Shown here in pieces: positions 14,476-22,146 of a stretch of DNA of 38,733 nucleotides. Source of the DNA: Brotaphodocola catenula (lineage in GTDB: Bacteria; Bacillota; Clostridia; Lachnospirales; Lachnospiraceae); NCBI GenBank assembly GCA_020686985.1, contig JAJEPU010000030.1, positions 1-38,733 on the forward strand, read 5' to 3'. The notes under the pieces are model-generated. The model was not told the origin of the DNA and made no database searches. It worked only from the letters and a program-made list of their open reading frames with translations. Made by a program: the position numbers and the translations under genes. Every line of letters starts with the position of its first letter. The stretch's first letter is position 1.

Positions 14476-16746
14476 TTACACCCGGTCGATTTTGATCAGC
14501 TTGGCGTTTAAGCTCTCAAGAAATCCCTCCGGCATCGTGCCACTCGCCAGACCTGCCATTGATTCCGGTGTCATCTTTTTCATCATATCCCACATGCCAA
14601 CTCCCGGTTTCACAATGAAATTCGTTGCCAGCTTGACTGCATGTGCCGTGATCTCAAATGCCTCCGGAGACTTTGCAAGTTCCTCCATCGTATCACGAAT
14701 ACTGTATTTGCCCTCCGGGAATTCCATCGGCGCTTTCAGATCCATATCTCCGATGCTTGAGAACCAGTTTGCCACTCCCTCTGCTCTCTCATTGACTTCC
14801 GGAAGTACGTAGATTTCAGGCTCCTTCTCCACTTTCTCAAGAGAGATCGAATCTTTCACGCTTCCTGCCTCTGCAACGAGAATGTTGTTTCCTTCTTTCA
14901 GAGATACCGTGAAAACAAATACCTTATCGGCTTCCTTCTCCGCAACGAGACTTCCATTTACAAACAGCTTAACGCTCGGCTGATTCGAGTAAACGCGAAC
15001 CTCAGTCGTCTCACCGGCACGCTGTGCATAGCGTCGTCCACAGATGTGAACCATCGGTTTCTCGCTCCAGTATGACTGATAAATATAAAAGCTGTCTTTC
15101 TTTACCTTTCGGTCGATCGTCACAAGTCCCTTGTTGTTTCTGCCTGCAACTCCGCCCTCATTTCGCGCTGCACAACCGAAGTCAAACATGTTCCATGCAT
15201 GGCTCGACCACATCCACGGTCTGTCGTTCAAAACTTTCGCCATATGCTCGTGATACAGCGCCTGATACTCCTCAGAATAGTCCTTACAAGCCGGGTTCGG
15301 TCCGTGGTTTATGATCACGCCCTCACAGCCGTACTCGCTCAGTCCCAGACAGAGATCCGGGTGAAGCTCATGGAAACGGTCAAGCCATGGTCCGTTGTCC
15401 TCCATCTTTCCGCCGTACCATCCAAAATAGTGGTTGTAGCTGATCACATCGGTGATATGGTGCATCGGACTTTCAAGCGGAGTCATGCTCACATGGGCGA
15501 TTGTCGTCAGTCTTGTCGGATCAAGCTCCTTTGCAAGCGCATTCAGTTCCTTATGATTCTCAACGAGTTTCTCTGAAATGCCACCGATCAGGATCTCATT
15601 TGAGATGCCCCAGAAGCAGATTGACGGGTGATTGTAATTCTGGATAATCAGTTCCTTGAGCTGTTGGATGCAGTTCTGATGAGCCTCCGGGTCTTTGTTG
15701 AACACGCTGATAAACGGGATCTCTGCCCAGACCACAAATCCAAGTTCGTCACAGGCATCGTAGAAATCCTGCGCATGCTGGTAATGTGCGAGACGAATCG
15801 TGTTTGCGCCGAGTTCCTTGATGATGCGTGCGTCCTCGTAGTGATCTTCCTTTGTCAGTGCATTTCCCTTATAGAACTTATCCTGATGACGGCTCACACC
15901 GCGAAGAGGAGTCGGCACCCCATTCAGGATAAATCCCTGATTTGGATCACAGGAAAAACTACGCACACCTGTCTGAACCGTAAGCTCATCATAAACTTCA
16001 TTTCGTCTGAGTAAGGAAGCCTTTACCTTGTATAAGTATGGGGTTTTGGGGCTCCAGAGAGAGATATTGTTTACATAGAGCGTAATTGAATTACTATCAG
16101 CCGGTCTCAAACCACCTGCAACCTCAGAGCCATCCGCATCTTCGATGCTGTAAAGCACCGTGAAATTCTCATCTGCTCCGCTCACAAAGCTCTTGATCTC
16201 AAACATCGCTCCGCCACACTCATCGGGCTTCGGTGTCACCATGATACCCGGACCACCGTAATAATCCAAATCAAAGTGAACAGACGGAACGCTGATCAGC
16301 TTCACTCCACGGTACAGACCGCCGTAAAACGTAAAGTCAGCAGACTGCGGATACACACTGTCCTTATACTTATTGGAGCAGTTGATCACAAGCAGATTCT
16401 CCGTTCCATCTATGTGGCACAGGTCTGTGACATCTGCACGGAATGTCGAGTACCCGCCCTCATGATAAATCGCTTTTTTGCCGTTGACATAGACCGTTGC
16501 CTGCTGTCCCGCTCCTAAGACCTCCACATAAGTGCGCCCTCCCCCAAGCGGCTGCACCGGTGTCTCAAACATTCTCGCATACCAGTAACTTCCTCTGTCA
16601 TAACTTCCGTTTCCATCCTGACCATCCACAGCATTCCAGGTGTGCGGAAGATCAACCTGCTTCCAGTCTGCCGGCAATGTTTCCGGTAATCCTGCATCCT
16701 GCTGAATGAATTTCCATCCCGCATTGAGATTGATTACTTCTCTCAT
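14476..16746 (-). CDS. Glycoside hydrolase family 2 protein (beta-galactosidase/glucuronidase type)
   Basis: This 756-residue protein has no signal peptide, so it acts in the cytoplasm. An N-terminal jelly-roll sugar-binding domain (about 1-155; NAGWKFIQ, VDLPHTWNA, RGSYWYARMF) is followed by an Ig-like domain (160-265), a TIM barrel (about 265-565) and a C-terminal region with a second beta-sandwich. The acid/base is E384 in WGISNE and the nucleophile E471 in LSEYG. The ATG at 16746 is preferred because GGAGGGG lies 5 nt upstream; an upstream in-frame start at 16821 lacks one. It was probably the first gene of a GH2-permease-GH3 operon whose other two genes are now broken. Exact specificity (galactoside, glucuronide or other) is unresolved. 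Confidence 0.92.
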   Translation of the reverse strand: MREVINLNAGWKFIQQDAGLPETLPADWKQVDLPHTWNAVDGQDGNGSYDRGSYWYARMFETPVQPLGGGRTYVEVLGAGQQATVYVNGKKAIYHEGGYSTFRADVTDLCHIDGTENLLVINCSNKYKDSVYPQSADFTFYGGLYRGVKLISVPSVHFDLDYYGGPGIMVTPKPDECGGAMFEIKSFVSGADENFTVLYSIEDADGSEVAGGLRPADSNSITLYVNNISLWSPKTPYLYKVKASLLRRNEVYDELTVQTGVRSFSCDPNQGFILNGVPTPLRGVSRHQDKFYKGNALTKEDHYEDARIIKELGANTIRLAHYQHAQDFYDACDELGFVVWAEIPFISVFNKDPEAHQNCIQQLKELIIQNYNHPSICFWGISNEILIGGISEKLVENHKELNALAKELDPTRLTTIAHVSMTPLESPMHHITDVISYNHYFGWYGGKMEDNGPWLDRFHELHPDLCLGLSEYGCEGVIINHGPNPACKDYSEEYQALYHEHMAKVLNDRPWMWSSHAWNMFDFGCAARNEGGVAGRNNKGLVTIDRKVKKDSFYIYQSYWSEKPMVHICGRRYAQRAGETTEVRVYSNQPSVKLFVNGSLVAEKEADKVFVFTVSLKEGNNILVAEAGSVKDSISLEKVEKEPEIYVLPEVNERAEGVANWFSSIGDMDLKAPMEFPEGKYSIRDTMEELAKSPEAFEITAHAVKLATNFIVKPGVGMWDMMKKMTPESMAGLASGTMPEGFLESLNAKLIKIDRV

Positions 16747-16977
16747 TCTTTCCCCTCCGATTTTATTAAGATACCCTCGCTGAGTTATGTCCCTCATAAG
16801 TGATGACTTAACTATACTCATATTTTTCTCTTTTTCATAGGACGATTTTCGTTGATATTAGCATTATTTTTTGTTAATATAATAAATGAGATTATTTTTG
16901 TACGAAATCAAAAGGAGCGTGCGAAAAAGGAAGTGCACGAAAAGAAAAATATAAGCTAACTAAGAAAGGATCTGTCT

Positions 16978-18435
16978 ATGAACGAGACGAAAGAAACGAG
17001 GAACATAAAGGAATCAACAGAAAAATCAAAAACAAAACTCACAAAAAAACATGCAGAAATCCTGACTCTGATGAACGAGCTCTATGAACACTGGGGACTT
17101 CATGTCCTCCTGATCACCGATCCCTCTACCCAGTGCGAGTCGGTTGACCTCGGTTTTCGCAAGCGCATGTATATAAGCCCTCAATACAATCAGATCGCTG
17201 ATCTTCTCCGCTCCCACCTTGAGGAAAATACCTTCTATCTCTATGAGGATGAGCTTTTGATGAACTACTCCCTCTTCCGCCTGCCCCCAGAACTGTCAGA
17301 GAGTCTGTCTCTCTCTTTTGATTGTTCCGACTGTTCTGATCGTCATTTGACTTTCTCCTCTGATACGGATACTTCTGATATTGATACTTCCGCTTCCAGC
17401 TCGAATTCCAGCTCAAATTCCGGCTCAGAGCCGTTTTCTCCGGTTCTCTGTGTCGGACCAATACTCTTTCAGTCTCTGAGCACAGCAGAAATCTCAGAAC
17501 GCATCAACACGCTTAAGATCAATCCGCTCTATCAACAGGACCTCATCGAATTTTACAATTACATCCCAATTGTGTCTTCCAGAGAACTGTGGATTCACAC
17601 GCTAATGTTCTTCCTGCGAAAACTCAGTGAGAATCCGATCACCTTTCGCGAACTCTCCTTTAGTGAGAAAGCATGGGGATTTGTCACACGAGATGAGGAC
17701 AACTACTCTCTGCCAAGCCAGCCGGATGTCGCTCTGACTGCAATCGAGGATCGCTACAAGGCAGAACACGATCTGATGGAGGCTGTCGCTTCAGGAAATA
17801 CGCAGGAGGCAATGCTTCGCTGTCAGCGTTTTCTCTCCTACCGATTAAGTCCTCGCGTTTCCTCCCCGCTCCGGGATCGAAAAAATATCCTGTTCACCTT
17901 CAACACCCTGCTTCGAAAATCGGCAGAAGCCGGCGGTGTGCATCCACTCCACATTGACAATCTCTCACGCACCTTGGCAATTCAGATTGAATCTGCGATG
18001 ACTGTGGATCAGCTCAACCAGATCCGAAGTGGAATGGTTCGCAAATACTGTATTCTTGTTCAGAACTACTCAAGACGTGCCTACTCCCAGCTCGTCCAGA
18101 CCTGCATGAATAACATTGACTTTTACTACAATACGGAGCTTTCCCTCTCCTGGCTTGCCAGACAGTGCGCCGTCTCGGAAAGTCACCTCTCCACTGCATT
18201 CCGAAAAGAGACCGGAATGACCGTCACCGACTATATAAATAAAACCCGCATCCGACAGGCACTGATTCTCTTAAACACGACAAGTCTGCCGGTCGGAGAA
18301 ATCTCCTCTCGATGCGGGTTCTTTGATGCAAATTATTTTTCCAGAGTTTTTCGGAAATTTCAAGGGCAATCCCCGAAGCAGTATCGCAGCATGATTCACC
18401 AGAAAACTCGGGACTCTGAATCATCCTTATCTTAA
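16978..18435 (+). CDS. AraC family transcriptional regulator with a Ser/Asp-rich insert
   Basis: The 485-residue protein ends in an AraC/XylS DNA-binding domain (about 385-475: LSLSWLARQCAVSESHLSTA, then GEISSRCGFFDANYFSRVFR). The N-terminal roughly 110 residues and a central helical region (about 165-380) form an unidentified sensor related to other large AraC regulators of Lachnospiraceae sugar loci. Residues about 105-152 are an insert made almost wholly of Ser, Asp, Thr and Asn, encoded by degenerate tandem DNA repeats. It is divergent from the GH2 gene across 231 bp and is the likely activator of that cluster. AAAGGA stands 7 nt before the ATG. Confidence 0.88.
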   Translation: MNETKETRNIKESTEKSKTKLTKKHAEILTLMNELYEHWGLHVLLITDPSTQCESVDLGFRKRMYISPQYNQIADLLRSHLEENTFYLYEDELLMNYSLFRLPPELSESLSLSFDCSDCSDRHLTFSSDTDTSDIDTSASSSNSSSNSGSEPFSPVLCVGPILFQSLSTAEISERINTLKINPLYQQDLIEFYNYIPIVSSRELWIHTLMFFLRKLSENPITFRELSFSEKAWGFVTRDEDNYSLPSQPDVALTAIEDRYKAEHDLMEAVASGNTQEAMLRCQRFLSYRLSPRVSSPLRDRKNILFTFNTLLRKSAEAGGVHPLHIDNLSRTLAIQIESAMTVDQLNQIRSGMVRKYCILVQNYSRRAYSQLVQTCMNNIDFYYNTELSLSWLARQCAVSESHLSTAFRKETGMTVTDYINKTRIRQALILLNTTSLPVGEISSRCGFFDANYFSRVFRKFQGQSPKQYRSMIHQKTRDSESSLS

Positions 18436-18453
18436 CATACTTTTACAAGTTTT

Positions 18454-19005
18454 TTAGCAATGCTCTTCCAACTGATGAAGTTCGCCAGTCACAGAATCCA
18501 TGATAAATCCGCCGATTTTCACGTTCTTCGGCATAAGCGGGTGATTGCGGAGCACATAAACGGTATCGCTGACGGAAACCTCAACCGACTCAAATCCACC
18601 GAGCCAGTCTTCCAGATCGATTCCACTGTGACGGATAATGTCAATGTGCTCCTGAGAGATTCCTCGCTCCACGAGCTTTTTGAGCATTTCTGCTCCATCC
18701 ATTCCCTGAACTCCACAGTCGGTATGACCAATGACCATGATCTCCTCCACTCCAAGTTCAAGAATTGCAACGAGAAGGCTTCGCATTGCACTTCCGTAAG
18801 GATGGTTGACAACACCACCTGCATTCTTGATCACCTTGGCATCTCCATTTCTGATTCCTAAAGCTGCCGGAAGCAGTTCAATCAGACGCGTATCCATACA
18901 GGTCAGAATTGCGAGCTTCTTATCCGGATATTTGCTCGTCAGATACGGCTCATACCCACGGTTCTCAACAAATTTGTGATTGTACTCCATAATCTCTTCG
19001 ATCAT
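18454..19005 (-). CDS. Beta-class carbonic anhydrase
   Basis: This 183-residue cytoplasmic zinc enzyme interconverts CO2 and bicarbonate. The zinc ligands C36 (in TCMDTR), H94 and C97 (in GHTDCG) and the D38/R40 dyad are all present, and KNAGG follows at about residues 60-64. The length and motifs fit the short, Clostridial type of beta-carbonic anhydrase. GAGGGG stands 8 nt before the ATG. It is convergent with the AraC gene, with only 18 nt between the stop codons and no obvious terminator, and appears monocistronic. Confidence 0.93.
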   Translation of the reverse strand: MIEEIMEYNHKFVENRGYEPYLTSKYPDKKLAILTCMDTRLIELLPAALGIRNGDAKVIKNAGGVVNHPYGSAMRSLLVAILELGVEEIMVIGHTDCGVQGMDGAEMLKKLVERGISQEHIDIIRHSGIDLEDWLGGFESVEVSVSDTVYVLRNHPLMPKNVKIGGFIMDSVTGELHQLEEHC

Positions 19006-19370
19006 AAAAAAGTCCCCTCTTTCTGATTATAATCGTTATGTTATCATACCTCAAATCCTCTGCTCCACTCACTCCATCGCAGAGGACAAACCCCGTGAAA
19101 GCTCAGCAGATTTTTTGAAACAGAATGCACAAAAGATATGCTCTGACACATTCAAAATTGCTGGATTTCTTGTGCAACATTATAAAACAAAAAGAAGAGA
19201 CTTTGCAAGATTTTTCAGCTATCTTAATATTTTTTAAGTAAACGGAATCTCATTTCATCTTAAGTGAACTGGAATGACCAGATTTTGGAAAATATCGGAC
19301 ACATCAGCATTCTCTCGGATCTTTTTAAATATCCAGTCCTGCGTGACAGCCCTGATAAACCGCATTCGTA
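19006..19370. other. Gap between carbonic anhydrase and malQ
   Basis: This 365-bp stretch has only short, unsupported open frames. No terminator, RNA or operator was recognised with confidence. It should contain the carbonic anhydrase promoter and the 3' end of the malQ transcript. Confidence 0.4.
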
Positions 19371-20930
19371 TTAGTTATCCTCAGAAGCCACAGCAGTCGC
19401 AGTCTTTGGCTGGTCAAGCTCATCCTGCCACTGCCAGCCAATTCTTCCGTAGCGTCTTGCAATGCCTCGAATCTCCGTCTGAAGCGCAGTGCTGAGATCT
19501 TCCTCTTTTACTCGCCACTTCCAGTTGATTCCAACCGTGGACGGGCGATTCATACGGCTCTTGTTGTCCCGTCCGAGATAATCCTGCATCGGAATGACGC
19601 ACAGAGACGCACGGGAACGCATAATCAGTGCAATGAAACTGCGATAAAGATATTTCTTTGGCGTATAGGTGTCGCAGAGATACTCTCTCGCAAGTTGCTG
19701 TTCTGCCGGAGTGATGCTGTTTAACCATCCCGCAATCGTCTCATTGTCATGCGTTCCGGTGTAGGCAACACAGTTTTCCGTGTAATTGTGTGGCAGATAA
19801 TCATTCGCACAGCCTGAATCGCGGGAGTCAAATGCAAACTCGAGAACCTTCATACCCGGGAATCCACTGTCAGATACCAGTTTTCTCACGGAATCCGTCA
19901 CATATCCAAGATCTTCCGCAATCACTTCTTTTTCTCCAAGTGCCTCTCTCACACGAGCAAACAGATCCATTCCCGGTCCCTTCTCCCAGTGACCGCCAAC
20001 GGCTGATTTTGCTCCATACGGGATCGAGAAATACTCATCAAATCCTCTGAAATGATCGATTCTCACGACATCATAGAGCTTGAAACAGTAATTCAGACGC
20101 TGAATCCACCACGCGTAACCGGTCTGGCGATGGTAATCCCAGCGGTAGAGCGGATTGCCCCAGAGCTGTCCATCCGCGGAAAATCCGTCTGGCGGGCATC
20201 CTGCGACTGCAAGCGGAACGTTGGCTGCATCGAGCTGGAAGAGCTGTGGATTTGCCCATGCATCTGCACTGTCCATTGCCACATAGATCGGAATATCACC
20301 GATAATGCGGATTCCCTGACTATTTGCATAGGATTTGAGCTTCATCCACTGCTTATAAAACGTGAACTGAAGATACTGCTGAAATTCAATGTCGAAGTAC
20401 AGCTCTCTGCGATAATAATCCATCGCATTGTTCCAGCGAAGGCGAATATCCTCTGCCCACTCTGTCCACGGCTTTCCCTCAAATCGATCTTTCACCGCCA
20501 TGAACAGCGCATAGTCTGAAAGCCACCAGGACTGTTCGCGCACAAACTGCTGGTACTCCTCGTTCTCGCTGATCTTACTGCGCTCATATGCCTTGCGAAG
20601 AACCGGATAACGGTGTTTGTACAGCTTCTCATAATTGATTGTTCCGTCTACCGCATCCTTCTCGAGAATTGCACACTCCTTCTTGGTCAGAAATCCTTCC
20701 TCAATCAGCTCCTCGAGACTGATAAAATACGGATTTCCCGCATAGGTGGAGAAAGACTGATACGGAGAATCCCCGTAGCTCGTCGGTCCAAGTGGCAAAA
20801 TCTGCCAATAGCTCTGACCTGCCTTTTTCAGCCAGTCTACAAACTCATATGCACTCTTTGAAAAACAGCCGATTCCATACTTGGACGGCAGGCTACTGAT
20901 TGATAAAAGAATTCCCGCTCCTCTATTCAC
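19371..20930 (-). CDS. malQ: 4-alpha-glucanotransferase (amylomaltase, GH77)
   Basis: This 519-residue cytoplasmic enzyme transfers alpha-1,4-glucan segments between malto-oligosaccharides, releasing glucose. All catalytic residues are visible at the canonical numbering: nucleophile D292 in RIDHFRG, acid/base E339 in AEDLG, and D395 in GTHDNET. The 250s loop, GCPPDGFSADGQLWGNP, is intact. It starts at a GTG (20930), with AGAGGAAG 6 nt upstream. It is the last gene of a run PTS-EEP-malQ on the minus strand, opposite a MalR-like repressor, which ties it to maltose or maltodextrin use. Confidence 0.95.
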   Translation of the reverse strand: MNRGAGILLSISSLPSKYGIGCFSKSAYEFVDWLKKAGQSYWQILPLGPTSYGDSPYQSFSTYAGNPYFISLEELIEEGFLTKKECAILEKDAVDGTINYEKLYKHRYPVLRKAYERSKISENEEYQQFVREQSWWLSDYALFMAVKDRFEGKPWTEWAEDIRLRWNNAMDYYRRELYFDIEFQQYLQFTFYKQWMKLKSYANSQGIRIIGDIPIYVAMDSADAWANPQLFQLDAANVPLAVAGCPPDGFSADGQLWGNPLYRWDYHRQTGYAWWIQRLNYCFKLYDVVRIDHFRGFDEYFSIPYGAKSAVGGHWEKGPGMDLFARVREALGEKEVIAEDLGYVTDSVRKLVSDSGFPGMKVLEFAFDSRDSGCANDYLPHNYTENCVAYTGTHDNETIAGWLNSITPAEQQLAREYLCDTYTPKKYLYRSFIALIMRSRASLCVIPMQDYLGRDNKSRMNRPSTVGINWKWRVKEEDLSTALQTEIRGIARRYGRIGWQWQDELDQPKTATAVASEDN

Positions 20931-21003
20931 CTTAATCTTCCTCTCTCTTCCTCATTTTCCCGATCTCAATTCATCGTTATTATCGTTGTTATCGTTTCTT
21001 TTT

Positions 21004-21861
21004 CTATCCCTGTGCGCCAGATTCTGTCTCAATCATTACCCCACAGTGATCAGACACCTGCGGATATTTCTTTCCATCACAGATCACCTGAGAGGATGCA
21101 ATCGAAACCTCCCCTGCATGCCAGATATAATCAATGCGCATTCCGCTCTCCGATTCCCCATCTTTCCAGCCATCAATTCCACCGGAAGCTGTGCTCCCCT
21201 TGTCCCGGTGTTTTGCAAGCAGATAGGTGTCTGACCATCCGCTCTCGCAAACCAGATCATATCCCTCTCCTCGCACAGAAGCCGGGCTGTTGAAATCTCC
21301 CATCAGCCACAGTCCCTGTCTCTCCGTTAACTGATTTTTCTTGCGCGCAAGGCGCTCAGCCACACACTTCCACTGTGCAGAAAACGGCTCTTCCTCATCC
21401 TTCCACCAGCCCATATGAACACTGTAAAACCAGCCATCCTCATTTCTCAGACCGACAATCTTTCGCGTTTTCCAGTTGTGATAATCATCAACGGCGCTGA
21501 TTGTAAACTGGTCCGTCTCCATCACCGGTTTCCTCGTAAAAATTGCGAGTCCCTCCTCGTAAATGTCGTATCCCAGTTTTGCCGGAACCCAGGTCCAAAA
21601 GTAATCGAGACCGAAGTTTTTGAGCAGACCTGCGAGATTTGCCCCGTAATTATCTCTGTGAAGTCTTCCCTCGTATCCGGCAACCGGCTGGTAGCCCACA
21701 GCCTCCTCATCCGGCAGAGGCGAGCCAGCTAAACTCTGGCTTGCCTCCTGAAATGCCATGATATCCGGTTTTTCTCTCCATACGACCTGTGCAAACAGCG
21801 CCAGCTTCTTCTCATAGTCCGGTTCTACCAGACTATGAGCATTGAGTGTCAGAATTTTCAT
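21004..21861 (-). CDS. Endonuclease/exonuclease/phosphatase family protein
   Basis: The 285-residue protein has the metal-dependent EEP fold: LNAHSLVEP near the start, metal-binding E39 in FQEAS, the catalytic GDFNSP, RIDYIWH, and the terminal SDH (VSDHCGV). It lacks a signal peptide. The start at 21861 (MKILTLN) matches where the fold begins, with AGGAG about 11 nt upstream. It lies between the PTS gene and malQ, 73 nt upstream of malQ. Similar EEP proteins recur beside malQ/PTS maltose genes in Firmicutes, but their substrate (nucleic acid, phospholipid or sugar phosphate) is not established. Confidence 0.85.
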   Translation of the reverse strand: MKILTLNAHSLVEPDYEKKLALFAQVVWREKPDIMAFQEASQSLAGSPLPDEEAVGYQPVAGYEGRLHRDNYGANLAGLLKNFGLDYFWTWVPAKLGYDIYEEGLAIFTRKPVMETDQFTISAVDDYHNWKTRKIVGLRNEDGWFYSVHMGWWKDEEEPFSAQWKCVAERLARKKNQLTERQGLWLMGDFNSPASVRGEGYDLVCESGWSDTYLLAKHRDKGSTASGGIDGWKDGESESGMRIDYIWHAGEVSIASSQVICDGKKYPQVSDHCGVMIETESGAQG

Positions 21862-21882
21862 TTCCCTGTCATCTCCTAAATT

Positions 21883-22015
21883 GTTACTGTTCACGCGCAC
21901 GTGCCCAGTAACGGAATTTGCCGTGGCTTCGCATTTAAATACGGCAAATTCCCACTACCAGCACGTTATCTTACAGCACTTTCGATTCCAAAAGTGCCTA
22001 CCGCTGAACAGTAAC
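21883..22015. repeat. 133-bp structured element with 11-bp terminal inverted repeats
   Basis: GTTACTGTTCA (21883-21893) and TGAACAGTAAC (22005-22015) are perfect inverted repeats. Inside are a perfect 12-bp stem GGAATTTGCCGT/ACGGCAAATTCC (21913-21924 with 21941-21952) and a 7-bp stem GCACTTT/AAAGTGC (21976-21982 with 21991-21997). CAGTAAC also recurs at 21906-21912. It lies between the PTS gene and the EEP gene, ending 22 nt before the EEP start codon. It has no coding capacity and looks like a MITE or palindromic repeat unit. Confidence 0.6.
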
Positions 22016-22107
22016 CCTAAATTTCCAAATGAACCACAAAATGAATATATGTATCTACAAAGCAAATTTACACAAAAATTTTCATAAATTCTATAAACTA
22101 TAAATTT

Positions 22108-22139
22108 CAAGTCGACGCATGCATCAACTTGGCGCATGC
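22108..22139. repeat. CAAGTCGA/TCAACTTG hairpin after the PTS gene
   Basis: CAAGTCGA (22108-22115) pairs with TCAACTTG (22124-22131), one G-U pair in RNA, around CGCATGCA. CGCATGC repeats at 22116-22122 and 22133-22139. The same AAGTCGAC...CAACTTG pattern occurs at 29355-29382, also in a 3' flank. There is no clear T-run, so it may stabilise the 3' end rather than terminate. Confidence 0.45.
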
Positions 22140-22146
22140 TTCTGAA

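Noticed and set aside
14463-14480. Possible catabolite-repression (cre) site around GTGTAAACGTTGCA
   Set aside because: It is one base short of the cre consensus and sits at the stop codon of the GH2 gene, an implausible control position.
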